NCBI RefSeq assembly: GCF_022271405.1
Contig: NZ_JAJNAL010000023.1
Span: forward strand, 1 to 64,000
Source: Rhodopseudomonas infernalis
GTDB lineage: Bacteria; Pseudomonadota; Alphaproteobacteria; Rhizobiales; Xanthobacteraceae
DNA: 64,000 nucleotides
Reading direction: 5' to 3'
Part shown: piece by piece, positions 45,840-54,526 of the stretch
Layout of the letters: every line of letters begins with the position of its first letter
How positions within the stretch are numbered: the stretch's first letter is position 1
Made by a program: the position numbers and the translations under genes
The notes under the pieces: model-generated
What the model saw: the letters and a program-made list of their open reading frames with translations, nothing else
What the model was told of the DNA's origin: nothing
Databases searched by the model: none

Positions 45840-47330
45840 ATGACAAACGAGACCGCTGAGAGTGCATTGCCGCAGAAGAAATCGGCCTCGATGTCGGTCG
45901 CCATCACGGTCGCGATCATCTGCCTGATCAACGTGGCGCTCGTCGCCTGGCAGGCTCACATCGACCAGATCAACAACGACGGTATCCTGTACGTACGCGC
46001 GGCGCGATTGTTCGCGTCGGGAGACTGGGACGGCGCGCGGCAATTGTTCTTCTGGTTCGCCTATCCGTTGCTGGTCGGCAGCACGATGGCCGCGACTAGC
46101 GTGGACGCATGGCCGCTCGCGCTCTTCCTGAATGGCGCCGCCTCGACCCTGACGGTGCTGCTGATCTTGCGTTGCGCCTGGATCGTTCGGCCGCAGCGCG
46201 CGACGCTGATCGCGGCCGCGCTGCTGCTGTTCGGCAATCTCTGGTTCAACGACCTGCGCGCCACCATCGTGCGTGAGCATTTCTATTTCTTGTTCATGAT
46301 CGCAGGCTTCTATTGCGCCCTTCGCGATCTGCAATCCCCGCGCATGGCCTACAAATTCGGCTTCGCAGGCCTGACCCTCGTCGCCGCGGCGTTTCGCATC
46401 GAGGCGCTCGGATTTCTCGTCCTGGTCCCGACGCTGAGGATCGTCTTCGAATCGACGTCGCGCCCGATGAGATGGGCCGCCATCGCCCTCCTCATCCTGG
46501 CGCCGCTCGCGGCCCTGGCCGCGATTGCTGGCTGGAGCAACTCCGGCAGTCTGCAAAACCTGCTCGCAGCGCCGGCGGCCCGCATCGAGATCCTGCGTTC
46601 CGAGGTGCTGTTTCCGTTCGAGTCGCGCAAAGCGTCCTACGCGTATGTGGCGATGGTCGGCGGCTTGCTGCTCTACGGCCTCGTGACCGCCATCGGAGTT
46701 GCCACCATCCTGCTGGTCGGATTCGCTGCGCGCGCGGACGGCACGGTGCGGCGCTCATCCGGGCTCCGTCTGGCGGGTGTGTACTTGCTGTCGGGCATCG
46801 TCATCTACGCCACGCAGGTCTATTTCAATCTCGTCTTCGATCCGCGCCACGGCCTGATTCTTTCGCTGATCTTCACTCCTTTCGCGGCGGTCGGCCTGGC
46901 TGACCTTTATCGCGCGACGAAGTCGCAGCGGAGGATTTGGACGAGGGTGCTCGCAGGCCTCATCGCCGCGTTGTTGTTGGCGGGATTCGCCGTTGGCATG
47001 CGCAAGTCGGACTCGCAGAGCTATCGGATGACGGCCGGTGCCTGGCTGGCGAGCCATCTTCCAAAAACCGCGCGGATCGCCAGCAACAGCAATCAGATCC
47101 TGTTCTATGGCGGCTTCGCCAATACGACGCCCGATCTCGTCGTCGGCTTGGGCCCGCAACGACCAAATCCCGCCATCTTCGACCGCTGGTCGGACTATGA
47201 CGCCGTGGTGCTGGAGCTGCGGCAGAGCCAGACGGGCCTGGCGCAAGAGCTGCAATCGCGCTTCGGCCAGTCGCCGGTCGAGACATTGACCAACAGCCGC
47301 GGCGACGAGATCCTGATTTATCGACGATGA
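45840..47330 (+). CDS. Membrane glycosyltransferase, GT39/ArnT-like
   Basis: A 496-residue membrane protein with about ten to eleven helices. The first periplasmic loop carries HIDQINNDGILYVRAARLFASGDW, with the acidic residue typical of GT-C enzymes that use polyprenyl-linked sugars. The C-terminal soluble part (about 400-496) is FRMTAGAW-like and ends in EILIYRR. It could add sugars to lipid or cell-surface polymers. It diverges from the GT-B-like gene and is followed by tRNA-Arg. The GT39 assignment is moderate. Confidence 0.65.
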   Translation: MTNETAESALPQKKSASMSVAITVAIICLINVALVAWQAHIDQINNDGILYVRAARLFASGDWDGARQLFFWFAYPLLVGSTMAATSVDAWPLALFLNGAASTLTVLLILRCAWIVRPQRATLIAAALLLFGNLWFNDLRATIVREHFYFLFMIAGFYCALRDLQSPRMAYKFGFAGLTLVAAAFRIEALGFLVLVPTLRIVFESTSRPMRWAAIALLILAPLAALAAIAGWSNSGSLQNLLAAPAARIEILRSEVLFPFESRKASYAYVAMVGGLLLYGLVTAIGVATILLVGFAARADGTVRRSSGLRLAGVYLLSGIVIYATQVYFNLVFDPRHGLILSLIFTPFAAVGLADLYRATKSQRRIWTRVLAGLIAALLLAGFAVGMRKSDSQSYRMTAGAWLASHLPKTARIASNSNQILFYGGFANTTPDLVVGLGPQRPNPAIFDRWSDYDAVVLELRQSQTGLAQELQSRFGQSPVETLTNSRGDEILIYRR

Positions 47331-47364
47331 AGATCAACTGGCGGGAGCAGGTCCCGATCACTCG

Positions 47365-47383
47365 CGCTTGCTTGGAGCAAGCG
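47365..47383. terminator. Hairpin between the glycosyltransferase and tRNA genes
   Basis: CGCTTGCT and AGCAAGCG form a perfect 8-bp stem with a TGG loop. It lies 34 bp after the plus-strand gene and 5 bp beyond the 3' end of the minus-strand tRNA. No T-tract follows on either strand, so an intrinsic terminator is only possible. Confidence 0.35.
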
Positions 47384-47388
47384 AGAAT

Positions 47389-47465
<77 letters not shown>

Positions 47466-47900
47466 GGCCGGCCGCGGCGTGCCGCGGGCCTGGCAAAACC
47501 AAATAGCAGAGGGCCCCGCGAATCGCCACCCCCGGAATGAGCGATCGGGCTCAGCCCATACCCCGCGGCCACGGGTCATCGCCCGCAAAAGCGGGCGATC
47601 CAGTATCCCAGAGTGCCGACGATGATCACCAGCGGCGCTCTGGGATACTGGGCCCTCCGCTTTCGCGGAGGGTGACGGTTGGGGGTGGGGCGGGCGCAGT
47701 GCTCTCGATACGCCCGTCACGGTCTCGTCACACATCCGGTTAGTCCGATCCGCACCGTCCCTGCCTTGCTGCCGCCCCGGGGCGTTCCTATCTCTGGCCG
47801 GCCGTGAACGAAGCGGCGCGGTTTGCGTTGCTGTCGGCTTGTTGCCGCCGGTTCATGTTGGGCCGGTAGACTGATTGCACAGGGTCACAGGGAGGCCACG
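47466..47900. repeat. Gene-free interval with palindromic repeat
   Basis: No gene is recognised in these 435 bp. At about 47573-47682 a long inverted repeat has arms CATCGCCCGCAAAAGCGGGC and GCTTTCGCGGAGGGTGACG, with an inner pair CCAGTATCCCAGAG and CTCTGGGATACTGG. It belongs to the family at 7931-8036 and 31340-31376. The remainder (47690-47900) precedes the DUF937 gene and probably has its promoter. Confidence 0.7.
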
Positions 47901-48485
47901 ATGGGTTTGCTCGACATTCTGAACGGCATGCAGAACGGTCCGCGCGGCCCGGCCGATCCGAACGACAAGAGCGGCGGGATGTCCAAGTTCACCATGGCGA
48001 TCCTCGCGCTGCTTGCCTACAAGGCCTACAAGCACGTCACCGCCGACAATCATCCGCAGGTGCCAGACGGAAGCGGACGGCCGCCCTCGGTGCCGAATTC
48101 GCCGCCGCCCAACACGATCAACGCCGGCATGCCCGGCGGCGGGCTGAGCGATATGCTGAAGGGCGGGCTCGGCGGTCTGCTGGCCGGCGGCGCCGCGGGC
48201 AGCATCCTGTCGGGCGGGCTTGGTGATCTTCTGCGGCAATTCCAGACCAGCGGGCTTGGCGACGCCGCCAACTCCTGGGTCGGCCGCGGCGAGAACCAGT
48301 CGATCGGCCCGAACGATCTCGCCAACGCGCTCGGCGCCGATCAGCTCGAGATGCTGCAGCACCAGACCGGGATGTCGCGCGAGGAGCTGCTCGACGGCCT
48401 CAGCCACCAGCTGCCGCAATTCATCGACCAGATGACCCCCGAGGGCCGTCTGCCGAACGAAGACGAAGCCTCGCGCTGGATCTGA
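47901..48485 (+). CDS. YidB-like DUF937 protein
   Basis: A 194-residue protein of the DUF937/YidB group; the ATG at 47901 follows GGGAGG. It begins GLLDILNGMQ and contains a hydrophobic helix (MSKFTMAILALLAYKAYKHV, about 27-46). A Gly-rich middle follows (GGGLSDMLKGGLGGLLAGGAAGSILSGGL). The C-terminal domain is predicted helical: DAANSWVGRGENQSIGPNDLANALG and QTGMSREELLDGLSHQLPQFIDQMTPEGRLP. Function is unknown. Confidence 0.85.
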   Translation: MGLLDILNGMQNGPRGPADPNDKSGGMSKFTMAILALLAYKAYKHVTADNHPQVPDGSGRPPSVPNSPPPNTINAGMPGGGLSDMLKGGLGGLLAGGAAGSILSGGLGDLLRQFQTSGLGDAANSWVGRGENQSIGPNDLANALGADQLEMLQHQTGMSREELLDGLSHQLPQFIDQMTPEGRLPNEDEASRWI

Positions 48486-48597
48486 ACCTCGGCGCACGCA
48501 GCCGAGACGGAACCTTTGGCCGGCCATCCTCATTGAGCGGAACGGCCGTGCGTTCCGCCGGCCGCGTAGCAGCAACCAACATCTGAAGGAACGGGCG

Positions 48598-48858
48598 ATG
48601 GGCGGGATACTCTGGATCATCTTGGTCGGCTTCGTCGCCGGCATCATTGCCAGGCTGCTGACGCCCGGTCCGAACAATCCGCAGGGCTTCCTGCTGACGA
48701 CGGTGCTCGGCATCGTCGGCGCCTTCGTGGCCACCGCGATCGGCCAGGCGATCGGGCATTACGGCCCCAACCAGGGCGCCGGCTTCATCACCGCAACGAT
48801 CGGCGCGGTGTTGGTGCTGTTTGTCTGGAACAGGTTTACAGCCCGACGATCGATGTAG
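48598..48858 (+). CDS. GlsB/YeaQ/YmgE-family stress membrane protein
   Basis: An 86-residue, very hydrophobic inner-membrane protein with three helices. It starts GGILWIILVGFVAGIIARLL and includes TPGPNNPQGFLLTTVLGIVGAFVATAIGQ and AGFITATIGAVLVLFVWNRF. This pattern defines the transglycosylase-associated (GlsB/YeaQ) family, often induced by stress. It lies 112 bp after the DUF937 gene in the same direction. GAAGGA precedes the ATG. Confidence 0.88.
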   Translation: MGGILWIILVGFVAGIIARLLTPGPNNPQGFLLTTVLGIVGAFVATAIGQAIGHYGPNQGAGFITATIGAVLVLFVWNRFTARRSM

Positions 48859-48878
48859 GCGGGGCAGCACCGACACGT

Positions 48879-48965
48879 CGTCATTGCAAGCTTGAGCGAG
48901 CAATCCAGCCCGTGCACCGGGCTGGATTGCTTCGTCGGCTACGCTTCCTCGCTAGGACGGCTTCG
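48879..48965. repeat. Palindromic repeat of the CGTCATTGCAAGC type
   Basis: Arms AGCAATCCAGCCCG and CGGGCTGGATTGCT face each other around a short loop, flanked by CGTCATTG. It lies between the YeaQ gene and the convergent SDR gene and belongs to the family at 31222-31310 and 55360-55444. Confidence 0.75.
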
Positions 48966-48969
48966 CTTG

Positions 48970-49779
48970 TTACTGCTTGCGCGTCACGGCCTTGAACTCG
49001 CCGAGATGCATGCCGGCATCCATGCGGACCAGCTCGCCCGTCATGCTGCTCGACCGCGGCGTGGCGAGGAAGCACACCAGTTCGGCGATGTCCTCCGGTG
49101 ACGAGGCGATCTGCAGCGGCACCAGCGACGTCACCGCATCGCGTACCTGCTTGGCGGCCTCGGCGCCGCGGCCCTTGGTGAACCACGGCGTGTCGATATA
49201 GCCCGGGCAGATGGCGTTGACCCGGATCGCCGGCGCCAGCGCGCGCGCCAGAGACATCGTCATCACGTTGAGCGCGCCCTTGCTGGCCGCATAGGCGATC
49301 GACGAGCCGACGCCGCTGATGCCCGCCACCGACGACACGTTCACCACCGCGCTGGCGCGGCCGGATGCCTTGGCGCCGGCTTCCAGCAGCGCGCGCGCCG
49401 CGCGAACCATCTGATACGGACCGATCGTGTTGATGGCGTAGAGCCGCTGGAAATCCTCGGCCGACAATTCGTCGAGCAGATGATGGGCGACATGCTTGGT
49501 GGTGCCGGCGTTGTTGATCAGCGCGTCGAGCACGCCCCAATGCGCCACGGCTGCGACGATCTTCCTGCAGTCCTCGTCCTTGGAGACGTCGCCCTGAGCC
49601 ACCACCACTTCGGCGGCGCCGAGCTTGCGGCATTCCTCGGCGACGGCGTGCGCGTCGGTCTCGCTCGACGCGTAGTTGATCAGCAGCCGGGCGCCGTCCT
49701 GTGCCAGAATCCTGGCTGTCGCCGCGCCGAGACCGGACGCCGATCCGGTCACGATCACATTCAGTCCACCCTTCGCCAT
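48970..49779 (-). CDS. Short-chain dehydrogenase/reductase
   Basis: A 269-residue SDR; the ATG at 49779 lies five bases after GGAG, with an ATG at 49794 as alternative. NAD(P) binding is by VTGSASGLGAATARIL at about 10-25, and NNAG is present. The catalytic Ser/Tyr/Lys are in NVSSVAGISGVGSSIAYAASKGAL. The C-terminus includes ELVCFLATPRSSSMTGELVRMDAG. It is similar to 3-oxoacyl-ACP reductase-like enzymes. Substrate is not defined. It diverges from the acyl-CoA dehydrogenase pair and may act on the same pathway. Confidence 0.9.
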   Translation of the reverse strand: MAKGGLNVIVTGSASGLGAATARILAQDGARLLINYASSETDAHAVAEECRKLGAAEVVVAQGDVSKDEDCRKIVAAVAHWGVLDALINNAGTTKHVAHHLLDELSAEDFQRLYAINTIGPYQMVRAARALLEAGAKASGRASAVVNVSSVAGISGVGSSIAYAASKGALNVMTMSLARALAPAIRVNAICPGYIDTPWFTKGRGAEAAKQVRDAVTSLVPLQIASSPEDIAELVCFLATPRSSSMTGELVRMDAGMHLGEFKAVTRKQ

Positions 49780-50034
49780 CTTTGCTCCGTTCATCCGTTC
49801 ACGCCCGCAGCGCGTGCGCCACCATATCGGCTGCGAGGCGCTCGGCAAGCGTGAGACTCTCAAGGTCAGTCCCACCGGGCGGAATAACACCATGCCGCCG
49901 TTGCAGGCGGCTGCGCGCGGGCCGCCGCTTGTCATCGCTGGCGGTTTTCCGCATCATGCTGCGCAACAACAAGGCTGCAGCTCCCTGTCCGCGTCGCGCG
50001 GACTGCGACGAGATTGCGCGAACCGGGGAACGCT

Positions 50035-51099
50035 GTGACGGAGACCGACAACATCGTCGTCGAGACCGCGGAGAAGATCTTCGCCGACCTCGCCGACGCG
50101 CAGACCATCAACGCCGACAAATCCGGAAGCTGGAAAGCGCCGCTGTGGCAGGCGCTCGGCGAATCCGGCCTGCCGCTGTCCTGGGTGTCGGACGAGTTCG
50201 GCGGGTCCGGCGCCAGCCTGGCGGAAGGTTTTGGCGTGCTCAACGCCGCCGGCCGCGCCGGCCTGCCGGTGCCGCTCGCCGAAACGATGCTGGCCGGCTG
50301 GCTGCTGGCGCAGGGCGGGATCACTTCGCCCGAAGGCGCGATGACGATCGCGCCGGCGCATCCGAAGGATCGTATCACGCTGGCGGCCGACGGCACCCTG
50401 ACGGGCCGCGCCCGCGGCGTGCCGTTCGCCCAGGACGCGCAGCATATCGCGGTGCTGGCGCAGGGCCCCAACGGCGCGTCGATCGCGCTGGTCGAGGCCT
50501 CCGCCTGCCGGATCGAGAAGGGACTGGGCCTCGGCAACGATGCGTCCGACGTGGTGTCGTTCGACAAGACCACACCTCTGCAGCTGGCCTCCGCATCCGA
50601 GGACTTCGGCGCCACCGCGCTGCTGCTGATGGGCTCGGTCGCGCGCAGCCTGCAGATCGCCGGTGCGCTCGAGACGCTGCTGGAGATCAGCGTGGCCTAC
50701 GCCAACGACCGCGTCGCGTTCGAAAAGAAGATCAGCAAATTCCAGGCGGTGCAGCACAATCTCGCGAAGCTCGCCGGCGAGACGTCCGCCGCACTGGCCG
50801 CCGCGACCTCAGCGGCCGATGCGATCAGCACCGCGGCGGCGTTCGACGATGCGGTGTTTCTCGAAGCCGCGGCCGCCAAGATCCGCTGCGCCGAAGCGGC
50901 CGAAAAGGGCGCGGCGATCGCCCATCAGGTGCATGGCGCGATCGGCTTCACGTCCGAGCACATCCTGCATCGCTACTCGCTGCGCGCGCTCGCCTGGCGC
51001 GACGATTTCGGCAACGAGAGCCATTGGGCGGTCGAGCTCGGCCGCATGGTGGCCAAGCGCGGCGCCGACGATCTGTGGCCGCTGGTCGCCTCGCGCTGA
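50035..51099 (+). CDS. Acyl-CoA dehydrogenase family protein (subunit 1)
   Basis: A 354-residue acyl-CoA dehydrogenase-like protein that starts at the GTG at 50035. It has an N-terminal helical domain (ALGESGLPLSWVSDEFGGSGASLAEGF) and a C-terminal segment HQVHGAIGFTSEHILHRYSLRALAWRDDFGNE. The middle beta-domain is short. Proteins like this commonly pair with a second dehydrogenase chain to make a heterotetramer. The next gene is such a partner, 24 bp downstream. Confidence 0.88.
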   Translation: MTETDNIVVETAEKIFADLADAQTINADKSGSWKAPLWQALGESGLPLSWVSDEFGGSGASLAEGFGVLNAAGRAGLPVPLAETMLAGWLLAQGGITSPEGAMTIAPAHPKDRITLAADGTLTGRARGVPFAQDAQHIAVLAQGPNGASIALVEASACRIEKGLGLGNDASDVVSFDKTTPLQLASASEDFGATALLLMGSVARSLQIAGALETLLEISVAYANDRVAFEKKISKFQAVQHNLAKLAGETSAALAAATSAADAISTAAAFDDAVFLEAAAAKIRCAEAAEKGAAIAHQVHGAIGFTSEHILHRYSLRALAWRDDFGNESHWAVELGRMVAKRGADDLWPLVASR

Positions 51100-51123
51100 C
51101 CGCATCAAACGAGTAGCAACACC

Positions 51124-52284
51124 ATGACCGCCGCCCTCCGTTTCGATCCGATCCGTCTGCCGCCCGTCTGCGAAGAGCTGCGCAAGGAAGTCCGCGCATT
51201 TCTCGCCGAGGAGATCGCCGCCGGCACCTTCGATCCGCACAAGCCGCAGCGTGAGGACACCGACGCACCGGAATTTTCGCGCCGGGTCGGCGAGCGCGGC
51301 TGGCTCGGCATGACCTGGCCGAAGCAATATGGCGGCCACGAGCGCAGCTTCCTGGAGCGCTACGTCGTCACCGAGGAGATGCGCGTCGCCAATGCGCCGA
51401 CCCGGCGGTTCTTCGTCGCCGACCGGCAGAGCGGGCCGGTGCTGCTGAAATACGCGCCCGAGCACATCAAGATGGACATCCTGCCGCGGATCTGCCGCGG
51501 CGAGCTGTGCTTTGCGATCGGCATGAGCGAGCCGAATTCCGGGTCGGATCTGTTCGCCGCCAAGACCAAGGCGACCAAGACCGATGGCGGCTGGCTGATC
51601 AACGGCTCGAAGATCTGGACCACCTCGGCGCATATCGCCGACTACATGATCGCGATCTTCCGCACCTCGCCGTCCACCAAGGAGAACCGTCGCCACGGCC
51701 TGACGCAGTTCCTGGTGAACATGAAGACGCCGGGCATCAAGGTGAACCCGATCGCGCAGATCACCGGCCAGCACGAATTCAACGAGGTGGTGTTCACCGA
51801 CGCCTTCGTGCCGGACGATCACGTACTCGGCGAGATCGACGGCGCCTGGAAACAGGCGACCTCCGAGCTCGCCTATGAGCGCTCCGGGCCGGAGCGCTTC
51901 CTCGAGACTTACTACGTGCTGACCGAACTGGTGCGCGCGCTCGGGCCCGAGCCGGATACGCGCGGCGCAGAGGGCATCGGCCGGCTGGTGGCGCAGCTGC
52001 ATACGATGCGGCGGATGTCGGTGTCGGTCGCCGGCATGCTGCAAGCCGGCAAGGAGCCGGTGGTCGAAGCCTCGATCGTCAAGGACATCGGCACGGTGTG
52101 GGAGCAGCAGCTGCCGCACCGCGTGCGCGAACTGTCCGCCTTCGTCGACGCGGAGAACTCGAACCACGCCACGCTGGGCGAACTCACCGCGTTCGCCACC
52201 CAGCTGGCGCCGAAACTCACCATCCAGGGCGGCACCACCGAGGTGCTGCGCGGCATCATCGCGCGCGGCCTCGGCCTGCGCTGA
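51124..52284 (+). CDS. Acyl-CoA dehydrogenase family protein (subunit 2)
   Basis: A 386-residue acyl-CoA dehydrogenase. The segment FAIGMSEPNSGSDLFAAKTKATK matches the FAD-binding central domain, followed by GWLINGSKIWTTSAHIADY. The C-terminus is PKLTIQGGTTEVLRGIIARGLGLR. It is likely to form a complex with the preceding gene product and oxidise a fatty, cyclic or side-chain acyl-CoA. An enoyl-CoA hydratase gene follows, consistent with beta-oxidation steps. Confidence 0.91.
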   Translation: MTAALRFDPIRLPPVCEELRKEVRAFLAEEIAAGTFDPHKPQREDTDAPEFSRRVGERGWLGMTWPKQYGGHERSFLERYVVTEEMRVANAPTRRFFVADRQSGPVLLKYAPEHIKMDILPRICRGELCFAIGMSEPNSGSDLFAAKTKATKTDGGWLINGSKIWTTSAHIADYMIAIFRTSPSTKENRRHGLTQFLVNMKTPGIKVNPIAQITGQHEFNEVVFTDAFVPDDHVLGEIDGAWKQATSELAYERSGPERFLETYYVLTELVRALGPEPDTRGAEGIGRLVAQLHTMRRMSVSVAGMLQAGKEPVVEASIVKDIGTVWEQQLPHRVRELSAFVDAENSNHATLGELTAFATQLAPKLTIQGGTTEVLRGIIARGLGLR

Positions 52285-52319
52285 ACGCGGCGCGCCTCTC
52301 GAACTCTGAAGGACTTACC

Positions 52320-53126
52320 ATGAGCAAATTCACCGACATCGCGGTCGAAATCACCGGCCACGTCGCTTTGATCGAGATCCAGCGTCCGCCGCTGAATTTC
52401 TTCGACATCTCGCTGATCCAGCAGATCGCCAACGCGCTCGACGAGATCGACGCCAATCCGGAGGTCCGCGCCACAGTGCTGGCCGCGCAGGGCAAGGCGT
52501 TCTGCGCTGGCGCCAATTTCGGCGATCCGGCGCGCAAGGAAATCGACGAAAAGGCCGCACAGGGCGATCCGGCCGACAGCCTCGGCCAGATCGGGCATCT
52601 GTACATGGAAGCAGTGCGAATCTTCCGCGCCAAGAAGCCGATCGTCGCCGCGATCCATGGCGCCGCGATCGGCGGCGGGCTCGGGCTCGCGGTGTCGGCC
52701 GATTTCCGCATCACCTGCCCGGAAGCGCGGTTCTCCGCCAACTTCACCAAGCTCGGCTTCCATCCCGGCTTCGGCCTGACGGTGACGCTGCCCGAGCTGA
52801 TCGGCCAGAACAACGCCGAGCTGATGTTCTACACCTCGCGTCGCATCACCGGCGAGGATGCCGTGAAGATGGGCCTTGCCAACGAGCTGGTGCCGCTCAA
52901 CGAAGTGCGCAGCGCCGCCCTGAAGCTCGCCCGCGAGATCGCCGAATGCTCGCCGCTCGGCCTGCTCTCGACCCGCGCGACGATGCGCGCCAATCTGGCC
53001 GACCGGGTGATGGAAGCCACCAAGCACGAACTCGCCGAACAAACGCGGCTGCGCGCCACCGAGGACTTCAAGGAAGGCGTCAAAGCCACCGAAGAACGCC
53101 GCGCCGCGCATTTCAAGGGGCGCTGA
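52320..53126 (+). CDS. Enoyl-CoA hydratase/isomerase family protein
   Basis: A 268-residue crotonase-fold protein; the ATG at 52320 follows GAAGGA. It has the oxyanion-hole blocks FCAGANFGDP and AAIHGAAIGGGLGLAVSADFRI. The typical catalytic glutamate of true hydratases in the next segment (FSANFTKLGFHPGFGLTVTLPELIG) is not clear, so the exact reaction could differ. It lies 35 bp after the acyl-CoA dehydrogenase and probably acts after it. Confidence 0.9.
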   Translation: MSKFTDIAVEITGHVALIEIQRPPLNFFDISLIQQIANALDEIDANPEVRATVLAAQGKAFCAGANFGDPARKEIDEKAAQGDPADSLGQIGHLYMEAVRIFRAKKPIVAAIHGAAIGGGLGLAVSADFRITCPEARFSANFTKLGFHPGFGLTVTLPELIGQNNAELMFYTSRRITGEDAVKMGLANELVPLNEVRSAALKLAREIAECSPLGLLSTRATMRANLADRVMEATKHELAEQTRLRATEDFKEGVKATEERRAAHFKGR

Positions 53127-53140
53127 CGGCGTAGCAACGG

Positions 53141-53775
53141 CTCGTCAGCCCCGAGTCGTCGCCAGCCCCAGTCCGTCATTCCAGGGCACGCGCAGAGCGC
53201 GTGAACCCGGAATCCCGACGTGTTCTGCGGCTCAATCGTTTCCACAACTGCGAGATTCCGGGTTCGCTCCGCTGCGCGGAGCGCCCCGGAATGACTCGGG
53301 GTCAGGTGGTTAGCTTGTAGTCGACGCTCGGCGAACACGGCGAGCGTCAGGGACAGTGAGGCCCAGCTACGCGTCAGCCCCGGCTCGTCGCCAGCCCCAG
53401 TCCGTCATTCCGGGGCACGCGCAGAGCGCGTGAACCCGGAATCCCGAAATGTTCTGCGGCTCAATCGTTTCCACAACTTCGAGATTCCTGGTTCGCTCCG
53501 CTTCGCGGAGCGCCCCGGAATGACTCGGGGTTAGGTGGTTAGCTTGTAGTCGACGCTCGGCGAACACGGCGAGCGTCAGGGACAGTGAGGCCCAGCTACG
53601 CGTCAGCCCCGGCTCGTCGTCAGCCCCAGGCGGTCATTCCGGGGCACGCGCGTAGCGCGTGAACCCGGAATCCCGACGTGTTCTGCGACTCAATCATTTC
53701 CACAACTTCGAGATTCCGGGTTCGCTCCGCTGCGCGGAGCGCCCCGGAATGACTCGTGGTTAGGTGGTTAGCTTG
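53141..53775. repeat. 229-bp tandem repeat array, three units
   Basis: Three near-identical units lie head to tail with exact 229-bp spacing. GTCATTCC begins at 53175, 53404 and 53633. The TTA/TCA at 53302, 53531 and 53760 also repeats at that spacing; the last is the stop of the VOC gene. Each unit has a GTCATTCCGGGG-type palindrome of about 120 bp followed by GGTGGTTAGCTTG. On the minus strand the latter reads as the VOC gene's C-terminal codons (K-L-T-T-stop). No gene is in the array. Confidence 0.9.
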
Positions 53776-54524
53776 AACTCGACGCCGGCGAGGTTGAAGC
53801 CGTCGTCAGTGGAAGTAACACCCTGCGCCTTTGCGGCGTCGCGCACCTTGGCTACGTCCGCGACTTCTAACGTGAGCGCGGTCATCGCTTCGCTGACGCC
53901 TTGCACAAACCGGAACGTCGCGTTCGGCAGCTTCAATTCCGGCGCATCGTCGGCACCTGTGCTCACCGGCAGGTCGAGAATCCGTCCCCAATGCGCGGCG
54001 AGATCCGCCGGGTCGGGGCTCTGCATTTCGACTGCGGTCAACGCCTGCGTCGTGTCGGTGCGGATCGCCTTGTCCCAATCGGCACCGGCGGGCGGGTAAG
54101 GCCCGCGGATGTTGTCGCTGCCTTCGGTGTGGTTGAGTTCGATGAAGGCGGCGCGGCAGTCGCGCGGGTGCAGTTGCACGCCGTGATAGGGCGCATGGTC
54201 GATGACGTTGGCGGTGCGCACGCCGAGGCTGGCGGCGTGGCGGCCGCGCGCGTCCGGATCGTCGCAGCAGAAGATCGCCATGTAGCCGCCGCGGCCCCCC
54301 GTCTTGTCCAGGAAGCGGCCGGCCGCGGTGCCGGGCTGCGTCGGCGCGACGATTTCCAGCAGCGTGGTGTCGACCGGCAGCAGCACATTTTCGAGGCCGT
54401 ATTTGCCGACATGCGGATCGCGGTAGCAGATATTCAGCCCCAGGATCGCGGCGAGCTGCGACGCGGCGGGTTCGATCGGCTCGGTGACGAGGCAGATCTG
54501 GCGCAGGCGGAGGAACGGCGCCAT
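53760..54524 (-). CDS. VOC-family (glyoxalase-like) protein
   Basis: A 254-residue protein with two weakly similar halves of the vicinal-oxygen-chelate fold. The first is LRQICLVTEPIEPAASQLAAILGLNICYRDPHVGKYGLENVLLPV at about 6-50. The second starts at about ALTAVEMQSPDPADLAAHWGRILDLPV at 160. It may bind a metal through His/Glu residues, but the ligands are not certain. It begins two bases after the enoyl-CoA hydratase stop (minus strand), so the two are co-translated. Its 3' end is copied in the tandem array. Confidence 0.83.
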   Translation of the reverse strand: MAPFLRLRQICLVTEPIEPAASQLAAILGLNICYRDPHVGKYGLENVLLPVDTTLLEIVAPTQPGTAAGRFLDKTGGRGGYMAIFCCDDPDARGRHAASLGVRTANVIDHAPYHGVQLHPRDCRAAFIELNHTEGSDNIRGPYPPAGADWDKAIRTDTTQALTAVEMQSPDPADLAAHWGRILDLPVSTGADDAPELKLPNATFRFVQGVSEAMTALTLEVADVAKVRDAAKAQGVTSTDDGFNLAGVEFKLTT

Positions 54525-54526
54525 CG

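Noticed and set aside
45783-46556. Minus-strand open frame of 257 codons opposite the membrane glycosyltransferase
   Set aside because: Gln/Arg/Glu-rich composition, no domain, and it is antisense to a convincing membrane protein.
50809-52167. 452-codon minus-strand frame over the acyl-CoA dehydrogenases
   Set aside because: Antisense shadow of two clear acyl-CoA dehydrogenase genes.
53141-53775. Possible CRISPR array
   Set aside because: The repeat unit is 229 bp and almost uniform, with no unique spacers and no cas genes.
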